DNA of 64,000 nt from Peribacillus simplex (lineage in GTDB: Bacteria; Bacillota; Bacilli; Bacillales; DSM-1321), in contig NZ_FTMX01000008.1 of NCBI RefSeq assembly GCF_900156045.1, positions 62,001 through 126,000 on the forward strand, in the 5' to 3' direction. The position numbers and the translations under genes were made by a program. Shown piece after piece: positions 34,333 to 43,688 of this stretch. A model generated the notes under the pieces. The model made no database searches and was not told the DNA's origin. It saw only the letters and a list, made by a program, of their open reading frames with translations. Position 1 is the stretch's first letter; every line of letters starts with the position of its first letter.

Positions 34333-36273
34333 CTATTTTTTAATGGGTCTTCCAGATTTAATATCTAATCCATATCCAAATTTATAAAGGCTTTGATCGG
34401 GCTTGGTTACTGATGGTATATCGACTGGCAACGTGCCTTTAGGTTTTGATTCACCAAAAATGGTCGAGATGCCTGCCGGGATATTTGGCTGTCTATAACG
34501 TCCATTCGAATACCCTTTGAATCCGTAAACAGCAAGAACCGCTTTCGCTTCCTCAAAGTTTGCAACGTCATACGGGTTTCTTAAACTCATTAAAACAAAT
34601 TCTTTATCTTTCTTCTTAGCATGATTCATGACCGCCCTAGGGAAGGCTGTTGCCCACTTCGACGAATCTTGAATGCTATCATCTATCACTCCGTCATTGA
34701 CAGCCGGATCGTTTTTGACAATATAGGAACCGGTTATGACAAAGTCCGATTCATCAATGAGTCTGGCCACTTGATTTGAAAATGACTTTCCTGAAAAACT
34801 AATACCCGTTATTTGGACTTTCTTGATTTTCTTTTTATCAGCTAATTCGCTGATGCTCCTGGACATGGATTCAACTTGGTCATCAAAAGGAGCTAGAATT
34901 AAAACTTCATCATTTTTCTTGGGTTTGAAAGGCAATGTTTTGTCTTCATTTTTCAATAGAGTGATGGCATCTTCCGCTATTTTCCTTTCTTTTTTCAAAT
35001 GATCTTCATTTCCGACCACTTTAAGCGCGGTTTCGATTTTTTTATCGATCGGAGCATCATCAGTGTTTAATATCCCTTTCTTCACTTTCAGTTCAAGTAT
35101 CCTCGTTACAGATTGATTGACTTGACCTAGGGGAATTTCCCCACTTTCCACTGCTGCTTTCACTGCATTGAATACAGAGGTTAAATTCTTTTCCATTTGA
35201 AGCGAATTAACCTGAGCAGGCATCAGTGCAATATCAACGCCAGATTTCAAGGCAAGGACCACAGCTTCTTCCTGTCCGAAGTTGTCCGCGATGGCATTCA
35301 TATTCAAAGCATCAGTAACCACAACACCGTCAAAGCCCATTTCTTCACGTAATAGACCCGTGATGACCTTTTGTGACAACGTTGCAGGAACCATAATTTC
35401 TTGACCGTCTTTTTTACTGATATACTTAGTGTCATCGAATGCAGGAAATTGAACGTGTGCTGTCATCATCATATCAACTCCAGCATTGATTGCCCTTTGG
35501 AAAGGAACCAACTCGATGGAACGCAAACGTTCTTTATCATGAGAAACAAGGGGGAGACCATAATGACTATCGACTGCTGTATCTCCATGGCCGGGGAAAT
35601 GCTTGGTCGTCGCTATCATGTTCTGATTTTGCAATCCTTTTATCATCTGAATGCCAAGCTTTGATACAAGTTCCGGATCAGAACTGAAGGAACGAACGCC
35701 AATAACAGGATTTCCGGGATTATTATTGACATCGACAGACGGCCCGAAATTGACATTTATGCCAAGTGACGACAGTTCCTTGCCAATGATTTCTCCAGAT
35801 TGATAAGCGTACCTCTCATTTCTGGCTGCACCAAGTGCCATATTACCAGGAAGGTTCGTTCCAGTTTGAAGGCGAGTAACGATACCTCCTTCCTGATCGA
35901 TCGTTATGAACAGCGGCAGATCCTGGCTTGCCTTCTGCAATCCATCTGTTAGCCGAACCGTTTGTTCGGTATCGACTACATTCTCAGCAAACAGAATCAC
36001 ACCGCCCAGATGATATTTTTTGATGATGCTTTCAACTTCTGGGTTCATTTCAATAAACCCGGTCGCCTTCACTTCTCCTTGTTTTTGCCAATTACGAAAA
36101 TCCGGCATTAGCATTTGACCGACTTTTTCATCGATTGTCATGTTTTCTACGATTTCCTGAATATCAGATTCAGATTTTTCATTCTCTGATCCCCTTGCTG
36201 TCGCATTCCCTCCCAAAATGGATAGAACAAAGAATAATGCGATTCCAGTAGGGGCACATATCCTTTTTATCAT
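34333..36273 (-). CDS. nagZ: Beta-N-acetylglucosaminidase NagZ (GH3)
   Basis: A 646-residue exported glycoside hydrolase family 3 enzyme: signal peptide about residues 1-26, N-terminal TIM barrel to about 400 and a C-terminal alpha/beta domain as in B. subtilis NagZ/Ybb[16 protein letters not shown] contains the Asp-His acid/base dyad and V-V-T-D-A-L-N-M the nucleophile Asp. It removes GlcNAc from GlcNAc-MurNAc fragments outside the cell. The gene follows the frameshifted mupG with a 200-bp space that contains the out-of-frame mupG tail. Confidence 0.93.
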   Translation of the reverse strand: MIKRICAPTGIALFFVLSILGGNATARGSENEKSESDIQEIVENMTIDEKVGQMLMPDFRNWQKQGEVKATGFIEMNPEVESIIKKYHLGGVILFAENVVDTEQTVRLTDGLQKASQDLPLFITIDQEGGIVTRLQTGTNLPGNMALGAARNERYAYQSGEIIGKELSSLGINVNFGPSVDVNNNPGNPVIGVRSFSSDPELVSKLGIQMIKGLQNQNMIATTKHFPGHGDTAVDSHYGLPLVSHDKERLRSIELVPFQRAINAGVDMMMTAHVQFPAFDDTKYISKKDGQEIMVPATLSQKVITGLLREEMGFDGVVVTDALNMNAIADNFGQEEAVVLALKSGVDIALMPAQVNSLQMEKNLTSVFNAVKAAVESGEIPLGQVNQSVTRILELKVKKGILNTDDAPIDKKIETALKVVGNEDHLKKERKIAEDAITLLKNEDKTLPFKPKKNDEVLILAPFDDQVESMSRSISELADKKKIKKVQITGISFSGKSFSNQVARLIDESDFVITGSYIVKNDPAVNDGVIDDSIQDSSKWATAFPRAVMNHAKKKDKEFVLMSLRNPYDVANFEEAKAVLAVYGFKGYSNGRYRQPNIPAGISTIFGESKPKGTLPVDIPSVTKPDQSLYKFGYGLDIKSGRPIKK

Positions 36274-36475
36274 TTAGGCTTCCTCCCTTGTATACTTTTT
36301 AGTTCCGTTAGCAACAATTCCATGTCCACTTTCAAGAAGGGGTAAAAATGAATGGAAATGAACTATATAGATCCTATAAAGAAATCAAGGCAGCATTGGA
36401 AACCCAGCAGCCGCCTCTTTTAACAAGCCATTATGAAATATATCCATTTACCCCCTATATAATCGATTCAATTGG

Positions 36476-36552
36476 TCACTCAATTATAAGGTTTACCATT
36501 TGACCAGGCTTTAGAAGGGACAGCAAGGGAATATCTTCTTCTATAACTCGAC
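36476..36552 (-). pseudogene. Out-of-frame C-terminal tail of mupG
   Basis: Immediately past the mupG stop, a shifted minus-strand frame reads G-R-V-I-E-E-D-I-P-L-L-S-L-L-K-P-G-Q-M-V-N-L-I-I-E and then TGA at 36478-36476. This matches the usual end of DUF871/MupG proteins. Restoring one base in GGATAGG near 36555 would join the frames and give a protein of about 336 residues. Confidence 0.7.
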
Positions 36553-37485
36553 CTATCCATTAACTCGGTGATTTGCCCCTAGGTCCCTCTTGCAAATTTG
36601 GACCTCTCCCCGATATCTTCCGTAAGCATCATTGTCCATCGTTATGGACCCAAGGCTGCGTGCGACTGTATTACTCGGCTCAACATTTGCTGTGACCCGG
36701 GTATTCTGCAGCCGGAAAACATCTTGAGAAACATCTGGCCTCAATTTATACTGACCGCTTTGCAAAATTCGGGATTCCACTCTAACAGTTAGAATATTTA
36801 GATTTTTATAGGCGGTTAGTTTCTCAAGCAGATTATTCTCCGTTCCTTGATCTCCAACGTAAACTCCTTCCACATGCTGAATCATCTCAATACCGGCAGC
36901 GTAAGGATTCACCAATCTGTGTTTTTCGAGTGTTGGAAGACCCTCATGAAGAGGACCGCGTTTACTTCCTGCACCCGGGATGAAAGCAAAGATCGGTATG
37001 CCGTATTTCTTGAACATTCGATTTTGTTCATGAAAGAACCCTTCCTCAAGGCCCGTTTCAGGCCTTGGATAAAAGTTGTGCCAAGCTATCAGACTTTCCG
37101 TTTCCACACCGCCCCCAAGCACGGCTAAAAGCTCTTCTTCACTCAACGTACTTGCATTTAGTGAGAGTGAAAACACCTTAGATAAAGATATGACCATTTC
37201 TTTATTAAACCCATCATCAAGGCGAATACCTTTAATACCTAATGGCCATAAATCCGTAAATTTGCTAATCCCCAAATGATCAAGCGTTTTTAATGAGACA
37301 TCTGCATGGATTTCCATTCCATAGACCTCTGAAAGCTTTAAAAGCGTGATCATCCTCTTCACGAGATCACCCTTTTCTTCAGGAATATGAAGCGAGGTAA
37401 ATGCTCTCTTCACTCCCAGGTTAGCAGCATGGATGATTTGTTTTTCTGCATGCGGGTCTTGTAGATAAAAAGAGATTCCGATCAC
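36553..37485 (-). CDS. mupG: 6-Phospho-N-acetylmuramidase MupG (DUF871), C-terminally truncated
   Basis: This 310-residue cytosolic enzyme belongs to the DUF871/MupG family, which cleaves MurNAc-6-phosphate-GlcNAc brought in by MurP into MurNAc-6-P and GlcNAc. Visible blocks are G-I-S-F-Y-L, F-T-S-L-H-I-P-E, H-A-D-V-S, G-I-R-L-D-D-G, H-N-F-Y-P-R-P-E-T-G-L and G-A-G-S-K-R-G-P. It overlaps murP by 4 bp. The normal last ~25 residues are present downstream but in another frame, so a single-base deletion near 36555 (or a sequencing error) has shortened the protein. The missing piece belongs to the small C-terminal beta domain, so activity is uncertain. Confidence 0.85.
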   Translation of the reverse strand: MIGISFYLQDPHAEKQIIHAANLGVKRAFTSLHIPEEKGDLVKRMITLLKLSEVYGMEIHADVSLKTLDHLGISKFTDLWPLGIKGIRLDDGFNKEMVISLSKVFSLSLNASTLSEEELLAVLGGGVETESLIAWHNFYPRPETGLEEGFFHEQNRMFKKYGIPIFAFIPGAGSKRGPLHEGLPTLEKHRLVNPYAAGIEMIQHVEGVYVGDQGTENNLLEKLTAYKNLNILTVRVESRILQSGQYKLRPDVSQDVFRLQNTRVTANVEPSNTVARSLGSITMDNDAYGRYRGEVQICKRDLGANHRVNG

Positions 37486-38852
37486 TTGAATTCAACTGCC
37501 ATTTCATCTTTGAATCCAAACAAATACGTAAAAATAAATCCTGCTATATAGGAAATGAACAACCCAGCGAGAAACAGTCCGATTTGGTTTGGATGAACTA
37601 AAAAGGTAAGCGGCAGTCCGGACACACCGATGGACGACGTTGCGATTCCGAATTGAGCCTGGAATGCTCCACCTACTCCTGCTCCTAAACAAGCAGTTAA
37701 GAAAGGCCTGCCTAATGGCAGGGTCACTCCAAATATAAGGGGTTCACCAATACCTAGCATCCCGGAAGGAAGGCCTCCTCCGATAGCTCGCTTCAAACTT
37801 GCTTTCTTCGTTTTCATATAGATGGCAAATGCCGCTCCAACTTGGCCCGCTCCACCCATCGCCAAAATGGGTAGCAGTGGATCATCACCAATCGAATTGA
37901 TCAATTCCAGATGGACAGGCGTTAATCCTTGATGTAAACCAGTAATGACAAGAGGGAGGAAGGCCGCACCAAGCACGAATCCAGCTACGACACCGCCGAA
38001 ATCCAAAACATTCAATAACCCAGTCGTAATGGCATCCGATAAAAACCCTCCTACCGGCATAAATACAATGTAAGTGACAATCCCAGTAATGAGTAAAGCG
38101 ATGGTTGGCGTCAAAATGATATCCAGTGATTGAGGAATGAATTTCCTGACCTGTTTTTCCACCAAGGCTATGAAAATAGCTGCAAAGAGGACTCCTATCA
38201 ACCCACCGCGGCCAGGGAGCAAATTTTCACCGAACAATGAAATGTCGCCGACGGCCGGGTTTATGACCAAGATACCTGCTAATGCACCAAGTGCAGGTGA
38301 TCCACCGTATTCTTTTGCTGCATTGGTCCCAACCAAAATCCCCAAGTAGGCAAACAGCCCCGATCCGATAACGGTTAAAATGATGGCTAATTGCGATTCT
38401 GCTGCAAGCCAGCCCGCTTGAACGATTGCTTTTGTAATACCGGTAATCAAACCTGATGCCACTAAGGCGGGAATTAAAGGGATGAAAATACTTGCAATCC
38501 TGCGTAAAAAAAGTTTAAACGGTTTTGCGTTTTTCCTATCAATCTCTGATTTATTCTTCGAGGCTACTTCCTTTAAGCTCAAATCGCCAGAAGATTCCTC
38601 CAGAAGCTTTTCAAATTCTGTATGAACCTTGTTCACCACGCCTGGCCCGAGGACGATTTGTATCGTTTCCTCTTCAATGACGCCAAAAACGCCTTCCATA
38701 TTTTTTATATCTTCCATATTTACTTTCGAACGATCGATTGGCAGTACCCTGAGTCTGGTCATACAATGTGCAGCATCGGCAACATTAGAAGCCCCGCCTA
38801 ATTTCCCCAATAACTCTTCTGCTAAACTGGCGTACTTATCCCCCTTACCCAT
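37482..38852 (-). CDS. murP: PTS EIIBC permease MurP (MurNAc/MurNAc-GlcNAc)
   Basis: A 456-residue permease with the order EIIB-EIIC: Cys in A-H-C-M-T-R-L-R-V (about residue 29) is the phosphorylation site, then an EIIC domain from about residue 110 with some ten membrane segments and the G-I-G-E-P-L-I-F-G-V motif near residue 365. MurP imports N-acetylmuramic acid, or in MupG-containing species MurNAc-GlcNAc, with phosphorylation at C6. Its neighbours murQ, murR and mupG make the assignment firm. No EIIA is present. Confidence 0.92.
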   Translation of the reverse strand: MGKGDKYASLAEELLGKLGGASNVADAAHCMTRLRVLPIDRSKVNMEDIKNMEGVFGVIEEETIQIVLGPGVVNKVHTEFEKLLEESSGDLSLKEVASKNKSEIDRKNAKPFKLFLRRIASIFIPLIPALVASGLITGITKAIVQAGWLAAESQLAIILTVIGSGLFAYLGILVGTNAAKEYGGSPALGALAGILVINPAVGDISLFGENLLPGRGGLIGVLFAAIFIALVEKQVRKFIPQSLDIILTPTIALLITGIVTYIVFMPVGGFLSDAITTGLLNVLDFGGVVAGFVLGAAFLPLVITGLHQGLTPVHLELINSIGDDPLLPILAMGGAGQVGAAFAIYMKTKKASLKRAIGGGLPSGMLGIGEPLIFGVTLPLGRPFLTACLGAGVGGAFQAQFGIATSSIGVSGLPLTFLVHPNQIGLFLAGLFISYIAGFIFTYLFGFKDEMAVEFK

Positions 38853-38884
38853 TCAAAAGCCCCCTTTGTCAAATCTCGTATCAA

Positions 38885-39742
38885 TCATTTATATCGCTTT
38901 GTCATCGATTTAATGGCAGACCTGGTGTTATCAATATATTGGACAGTCTCTTCATATTGTTCTGAAGCCATCCCCAAAAACAAAATGTCGATCATATATA
39001 ATTGCGCCAATCGTGAGGATGTTGCTGCACTTCGAAAAGGTGCCTCATTCGAATGGGATGTATACAGTGTGGCGTCACACAAAGATGATACCGTTGTTTG
39101 GCCATAATGAGTCAGCCCGATTGTCTTGACCCCACGTTCTTTTGCCAGCTTCAATATATTGACAACTTCAGGTGTTTCCCCTGAAAATGAAATGGCAAAA
39201 ACGATGTCATTTTCATCAGCATTTGCTATCAGGGTTGCAACTAAATGCATATCTGTAAAAGCCGTTGCCCCTTTATTAACGCGAAGTAATTTTTGCTGGG
39301 CGTCAGCAGCAACTATATTCGAAGCACCCACTCCGCAAAAGTGGACGGTTTTAGCATTCAGCATCAGTTTGATCGCCTGTTTGAGATTATCGTGATCGAT
39401 TATTTCAGATGTGTCCCTAATGGTCTGAATCGAATTACTCGTTGTTTTCTCCACAATCCGATACAGTGATTCGGAAGGCTCGATATCCCGGTAACCCTGT
39501 TCAACGGTCTTCATCAAATCTCCAGCAATCCTTATTTTCAAATCTTGAAACCCTTTTATTCCAAGCGATTTACACAACCTAATAACGGCAGCCCCGCTTG
39601 TTTGGGCGGACGTACTTAATTCCTGTACAGTGCTGTTCACAACTTCATGAGGATTCTGTAGAATATATTCTGCTAGTTTTTGTTCAGATTGCGGCAGCTT
39701 GCTCAACATTGTCTGTATGATGGATAATCCTCCTGTAGCCAT
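38885..39742 (-). CDS. murR: RpiR-family regulator MurR
   Basis: A 285-residue regulator with an N-terminal RpiR HTH domain (about residues 1-75, S-A-Q-T-S-G-A-A-V-I-R-L-C-K-S-L-G) and a C-terminal SIS phosphosugar-binding domain (about 120-260; C-G-V-G-A-S-N and I-S-F-S-G-E-T-P-E-V). MurR represses the mur operon and is relieved by MurNAc-6-P. It lies 11 bp after murQ. Probable operators are the paired dyads at 40693-40740. Confidence 0.92.
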   Translation of the reverse strand: MATGGLSIIQTMLSKLPQSEQKLAEYILQNPHEVVNSTVQELSTSAQTSGAAVIRLCKSLGIKGFQDLKIRIAGDLMKTVEQGYRDIEPSESLYRIVEKTTSNSIQTIRDTSEIIDHDNLKQAIKLMLNAKTVHFCGVGASNIVAADAQQKLLRVNKGATAFTDMHLVATLIANADENDIVFAISFSGETPEVVNILKLAKERGVKTIGLTHYGQTTVSSLCDATLYTSHSNEAPFRSAATSSRLAQLYMIDILFLGMASEQYEETVQYIDNTRSAIKSMTKRYK

Positions 39743-39753
39743 TGCTTCCCCCC

Positions 39754-40668
39754 TTAATCTTCATTGATCGAGATGGCTTTTCTGACATCTCCATCCGCAT
39801 TCTCCAGCAACTCCATCGCTTTTTCATAATCTGTTGCCGTTTTTATCATGACAATCGCTGGTTTAACTTGATTGTTTGCCTTTTCAAGCGTATTCAAAGC
39901 TTGATCATAATCAGCATTCGTTACAGTTTCTATGATGCTTATTGCGCGCTCCTTCAATTTTAGATTACTGACATTAACATCGACCATCAGATTTTCATAG
40001 ACTTTTCCCAACCGGATCATGGTTGCCGTTGAGATCATATTGAGTACCATTTTATGTGCGGTTGCCGCTTTCATTCTCGTGGATCCTGTTAACACTTCCG
40101 GTCCGACCACCACTTCGATCCCTATATCAGCTGCTTCGGTGATGCTCGCGTTTTCATTGCATGATAATGCCACCGCTTTAGCCCCAACTTTTCTTGCATA
40201 ACGTAAAGCGCCCCTCACATAAGGGGTTCGGCCGCTTGCCGCGATGCCAATAACCGTATCATTTGCTGTAAGTTCCACGTCAATCAGATCACATTCCCCA
40301 AACTCTTCTTTATCCTCTGCTCCTTCAACAGCCCGAACAAACGCCTTTTCCCCTCCTGCGATTATTCCCAGCACCCTATCAGGCGGTGTGCTGAAAGTCG
40401 GGGGACATTCCACGGCATCCAGAACACCGAGTCTTCCGCTCGTTCCTGCCCCGATGTATATGAGTCTCCCTCCTTTTTTTAACGATTCGCAAGCCCATTC
40501 AACCACCGTTTCAATCTTTGGCAATACCGCCTGAACCGCTGCTGCCACTTTAAAATCTTCCTTATTGATTGCAGAAATGATTTCGATCGTATTTGCACTG
40601 TCGATATTCATCGTCTTTTCGTTCCGTAATTCAGTCGTTAATGAACGCAAATGTTCCTCCATAGACAA
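39754..40668 (-). CDS. murQ: N-acetylmuramic acid 6-phosphate etherase MurQ
   Basis: A 304-residue SIS-fold etherase. [20 protein letters not shown] (about residues 62-81), [11 protein letters not shown] and [16 protein letters not shown] are signature segments. It cleaves the lactyl ether of MurNAc-6-P to give GlcNAc-6-P and D-lactate. It is the first gene of the recycling operon, directly behind its operators and cre site. The TTG at 40668 has the best spacing (6 nt) from GGGGG; ATG 40662 is an alternative. Confidence 0.94.
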   Translation of the reverse strand: MSMEEHLRSLTTELRNEKTMNIDSANTIEIISAINKEDFKVAAAVQAVLPKIETVVEWACESLKKGGRLIYIGAGTSGRLGVLDAVECPPTFSTPPDRVLGIIAGGEKAFVRAVEGAEDKEEFGECDLIDVELTANDTVIGIAASGRTPYVRGALRYARKVGAKAVALSCNENASITEAADIGIEVVVGPEVLTGSTRMKAATAHKMVLNMISTATMIRLGKVYENLMVDVNVSNLKLKERAISIIETVTNADYDQALNTLEKANNQVKPAIVMIKTATDYEKAMELLENADGDVRKAISINED

Positions 40669-40692
40669 TTAAATCCCCCTATTATCAATCAC

Positions 40693-40740
40693 TTAAATAT
40701 AATTTCATTTTTTAATAGAAAAAAATGAAATTATATTTCA
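40693..40740. promoter_or_regulatory. Paired MurR-type operator dyads
   Basis: TGAAAT-TAT-ATTTCA (40726-40740) is a perfect dyad and TTAAAT-ATA-ATTTCA (40693-40707) a near copy, 33 bp apart centre to centre (about three helical turns). Together they form a long inverted repeat with about 19-bp arms. They lie between the putative -10 box and the murQ start, an ideal place for repression by the RpiR-family protein MurR. The same DNA could also fold as an AT-rich mRNA hairpin. Confidence 0.6.
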
Positions 40741-40741
40741 T

Positions 40742-40766
40742 ATTATATTCAATGATAGCGTTTTCA
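40742..40766 (-). promoter_or_regulatory. murQ -10 box and consensus cre
   Basis: A consensus -10 TATAAT is read on the minus strand at 40747-40742. Directly upstream, 40766-40753 reads TGAAAACGCTATCA, a full match to the cre consensus, covering the spacer up to the -35 region. No good -35 is seen. CcpA binding there would block RNA polymerase, so the recycling operon is probably repressed by preferred sugars. Confidence 0.65.
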
Positions 40767-40924
40767 TTACTCGGATACAAGATATTTTTGTAAAATTTGT
40801 TAATTAGCATTTTTCTTTCCTCAAACCCAAATGCCGGCGAACTCCTTATTAAATTAAATATGAATCTATGGCCGCTTTAGGAGTCTACTATTTTTGGATG
40901 TAGATTTTTTCAACAATAAAAAAA

Positions 40925-40958
40925 CGTGTACCGTTCCTATTATCAGGAACGATACACG
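40925..40958 (-). terminator. Terminator of the Liv-type ABC operon
   Basis: CGTGTA-C-CGTTCCT pairs with AGGAACG-A-TACACG (14 positions, one mismatch), and the minus strand continues with TTTTTTT. It lies 55 bp beyond the substrate-binding protein stop codon. Confidence 0.8.
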
Positions 40959-41013
40959 AATTAACAAAAAGCTTAACTAGTATACTATCCGGAACATCTG
41001 CATCCCTTTACCC

Positions 41014-42195
41014 TTAACGGACAGGGACTACTTTCCCGTTCTCTACTGCACCGACGACAATAGTTGATGCAAATCCTCCATTTTCATCAATCGAAGGAAT
41101 ATCGTATATTTTTTGATCTGGCCCTATATTTGAAAGTCCATCTTGCATATGTTTACGGATGGCCTTGGCATCATCAACGCTGCCTGCAGATTTCATCGCC
41201 TCCACAAACGCATACATGGCGATATAATTCAATCCTACTTCGGAGCTTGGATCTTCCTTATAATTCTTTTGATATTTCTCAACGAAAGCAGGCACTGCTT
41301 CTTCATCTGAATCCATCAGCGGCAGAACGCCAATCGAGCCTTCCAATGTTTCATATGACCCTGCAATCGGCTTCATTTGATCCAGCTTTGCTTGATCCAT
41401 GATGATGAAACCGCCCTTAAATCCTAGTTCCCGAGCTTGCTTCGCTACTTTTGCCGTAGGTTCCGAAGCACCACCGATAAATAGCACATCAGGATCTTTT
41501 TTCAAGGCATTGGTGACAATCGTAAAAAAATCAGTTTCTTTGGCGAAATCAATCGAGGAATTATAAACGACTTTTCCGCCTTGCTTTTCCCAATGCGGGA
41601 GCACGGCTTCCGTCCAGTCTTTCCCGTATTGCGAAGATGTTGGCAAAGCCGCAATCTTCTTGCCGAAATGTTCCATTGCATATGTTGTAAAAGGTTCGAT
41701 ATATCCTTCGTAATTCGGTGGAATCCGAACGGTTAAAGAATTTCCGCTCTCCGTCACAGCCGGCTCACTCGTATATGCACCAATGATGAATTCCTCTTGT
41801 TCATTAAAAACCTGGAGTGCCAGCACACCTCCGCTATGAGGAGTGAAAATGATCGGCGTATCATATTCCTGAATTAATCGTTTAGCATTCGACCCTGTTT
41901 CATTAGGTAAGTATTTATCATCCAACGATACTAAATTCAGCGTGTATTTCTTACCATCTACTTCAAACCCGCCAGCATCGTTAATTTCATTGACGGCCAT
42001 TTCGACACCATTCAATGTCCGTTTCCCATATAAGGCTGCTGCCCCGCTTAAAGGACCGCTAAAACCGATGTTAACGACATTTTCACTTTTTCCTTTACTG
42101 CCACTGCTAGACACAGGGCTATCCCCTTTATTGCACCCGGTCAACGCAGTGATCATTAGCAGGAGAAAGATAAATAATACTTTCAGTTTTTTCAT
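41014..42195 (-). CDS. ABC importer substrate-binding lipoprotein (LivK-like)
   Basis: A 393-residue lipoprotein. The signal peptide M-K-K-L-K-V-L-F-I-F-L-L-L ends in lipobox I-T-A-L-T-G-C (Cys21), and the mature part is a periplasmic-binding-protein type I fold (N-I-G-F-S-G-P-L-S-G-A-A-A-L-Y-G, N-G-V-E-M-A-V-N-E-I-N, A-L-P-T-S-S-Q-Y-G-K). Family members bind branched-chain amino acids but also many aromatic and other carboxylates. It is the last gene of its operon. ATG 42195 fits the signal peptide; the upstream frame does not. Shared sigma-54 control with the acyl-CoA operon suggests a carboxylic acid as ligand. Confidence 0.9.
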   Translation of the reverse strand: MKKLKVLFIFLLLMITALTGCNKGDSPVSSSGSKGKSENVVNIGFSGPLSGAAALYGKRTLNGVEMAVNEINDAGGFEVDGKKYTLNLVSLDDKYLPNETGSNAKRLIQEYDTPIIFTPHSGGVLALQVFNEQEEFIIGAYTSEPAVTESGNSLTVRIPPNYEGYIEPFTTYAMEHFGKKIAALPTSSQYGKDWTEAVLPHWEKQGGKVVYNSSIDFAKETDFFTIVTNALKKDPDVLFIGGASEPTAKVAKQARELGFKGGFIIMDQAKLDQMKPIAGSYETLEGSIGVLPLMDSDEEAVPAFVEKYQKNYKEDPSSEVGLNYIAMYAFVEAMKSAGSVDDAKAIRKHMQDGLSNIGPDQKIYDIPSIDENGGFASTIVVGAVENGKVVPVR

Positions 42196-42217
42196 AAAAA
42201 TCCCCCATTCGATTTTT

Positions 42218-42931
42218 TCAGGCCCCAATATACGCTTTCCTTACTTCATCATTGGCTAATAACTCACTTGCTGTCCCTTGAACGACAATTTCCCCATTTT
42301 CAAAAACATATCCTTTATCTGCAATGCCGAGAGCAGCATTCGCGTTTTGTTCAGCTAGGAGGACCGTGATTCCTTCGCGGTTTATTTCTTCAATGACCCG
42401 AAACATTTGTTCAACAATAAGCGGAGCGAGTCCCACCGAAGGCTCATCAAGCATCAACAATTTCGGTTTTGACATCAAAGCTCTTCCAATTGCGAGCATT
42501 TGCTGTTGGCCTCCGCTCAGGCTTCCCGCTTCATCATGATGCTTTTCTTTTAAAATCGGGAATAAGTGATAGACGTATTCCAAGGAATCCTTGATCTCCG
42601 TTTTCTTCTTTCGATGCACATAGGCACCCATCCTCAGATTTTCCGAAACGGTCATCTGTGGAAACAGTTTACGCCCTTCGGCACACTGGACGATTCCTTC
42701 CCGAACATTCTTATCCGGGGCACGGCCCCCTATCGGCATGCCCAGAAAATGAATTTCCCCCTTGGACAGCTTACTGATTCCGCTTATGGAACGAAAAGTC
42801 GTGCTTTTTCCTGCCCCATTCGCTCCTAACAAGACAACGATCTCTCCCTTGGCAACTTCGATATTCACATGTTTTATCGCAGTGAAACTCCCATAATTCA
42901 CGGCGACATCGGTTAACTTAAGCACTGGCAC
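42218..42931 (-). CDS. ABC importer ATPase (LivF-like)
   Basis: A 237-residue ATP-binding subunit. Walker A is G-A-N-G-A-G-K-S-T (residues 34-42), the ABC signature is L-S-G-G-Q-Q-Q near 137, and Walker B is L-L-M-L-D-E-P-S near 157. The motifs A-E-G-R-K-L-F and E-Q-N-A are characteristic of LivF. It pairs with the LivG-like ATPase encoded upstream, whose gene it overlaps by 14 bp. Confidence 0.92.
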   Translation of the reverse strand: MPVLKLTDVAVNYGSFTAIKHVNIEVAKGEIVVLLGANGAGKSTTFRSISGISKLSKGEIHFLGMPIGGRAPDKNVREGIVQCAEGRKLFPQMTVSENLRMGAYVHRKKKTEIKDSLEYVYHLFPILKEKHHDEAGSLSGGQQQMLAIGRALMSKPKLLMLDEPSVGLAPLIVEQMFRVIEEINREGITVLLAEQNANAALGIADKGYVFENGEIVVQGTASELLANDEVRKAYIGA

Positions 42932-43688
42932 TACCTCCCAAATAGGCTTTAATCACCGCTTCATTTCCGCGGATTTCCTTAGGTGTGCCCTCGGCGATTT
43001 TTTCCCCGTAATTAAGGACCATGATGTGATCTGCCAAGTTCATGATCATATGCATTTTGTGCTCGATTAAACAAACGGTCAGTCCCGATCGATTCAATTT
43101 TTTAATCAGTTCTGTCAAGCCTTCCGTTTCATCCGGGTTGATTCCCGCAGCAGGTTCATCAAGAAAGATAATTTCCGGTTCCGTCGCAAGGGCAAGGGCA
43201 ATGGCTGTCCGTTTCTTTTCTTCCTGGGAGATGCTGGAGACCATTCTGTCAGCCGATTCCGTCAATCCAACAATATCAAGTACCTCCAAAGCCTTATCCC
43301 TGCACGCCGCTTCCTCCCGTTTTAATCGTTTTGTTCTTAGAATGGCATCCACCAGATTGGATTTGGTTCGCAGTCTATGCCCGACAATGACATTATCCAA
43401 TACGGTCGATTGATCAAAAAGGCTTGTCGTTTGAAAGGTTCTTGAAATTCCGAGCCCCGCTATTTCATTGGCAGGAAGTTTGGTGATATCAATCCCTTTA
43501 AAAAGGACCGTCCCAGAAGTTGGTCGATGAAAGCCGCTGATCAAGTTGAAAAAAGTTGATTTTCCTGCACCATTTGGCCCGATTATTGCATTGATTCTAC
43601 CCTTTTCAATCGTAAAATCCACATTATTGACGGCCGCCAATCCTCCAAACCGCTTTGTCAAATTCTTAGTTTCGATTAGCAAATTCAT
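42918..43688 (-). CDS. ABC importer ATPase (LivG-like)
   Basis: A 256-residue ATP-binding subunit. Walker A G-P-N-G-A-G-K-S-T-F (about residue 37), then S-R-T-F-Q-T-T-S-L-F typical of LivG, a variant signature S-I-S-Q-E-E-K-K-R in place of LSGGQ, and Walker B I-I-F-L-D-E-P-A-A-G. The divergent signature is unusual: the canonical Gly-Gly is replaced by Gln-Glu, which may affect ATP turnover. It overlaps livM-like by 4 bp. Confidence 0.9.
   Translation of the reverse strand: MNLLIETKNLTKRFGGLAAVNNVDFTIEKGRINAIIGPNGAGKSTFFNLISGFHRPTSGTVLFKGIDITKLPANEIAGLGISRTFQTTSLFDQSTVLDNVIVGHRLRTKSNLVDAILRTKRLKREEAACRDKALEVLDIVGLTESADRMVSSISQEEKKRTAIALALATEPEIIFLDEPAAGINPDETEGLTELIKKLNRSGLTVCLIEHKMHMIMNLADHIMVLNYGEKIAEGTPKEIRGNEAVIKAYLGGSASA

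Noticed and set aside
36348-36503. Plus-strand 51-codon open frame with an AAGGGG site
   Set aside because: It runs antisense to the out-of-frame mupG tail and has no recognisable similarity; the tail explains the open frame better.
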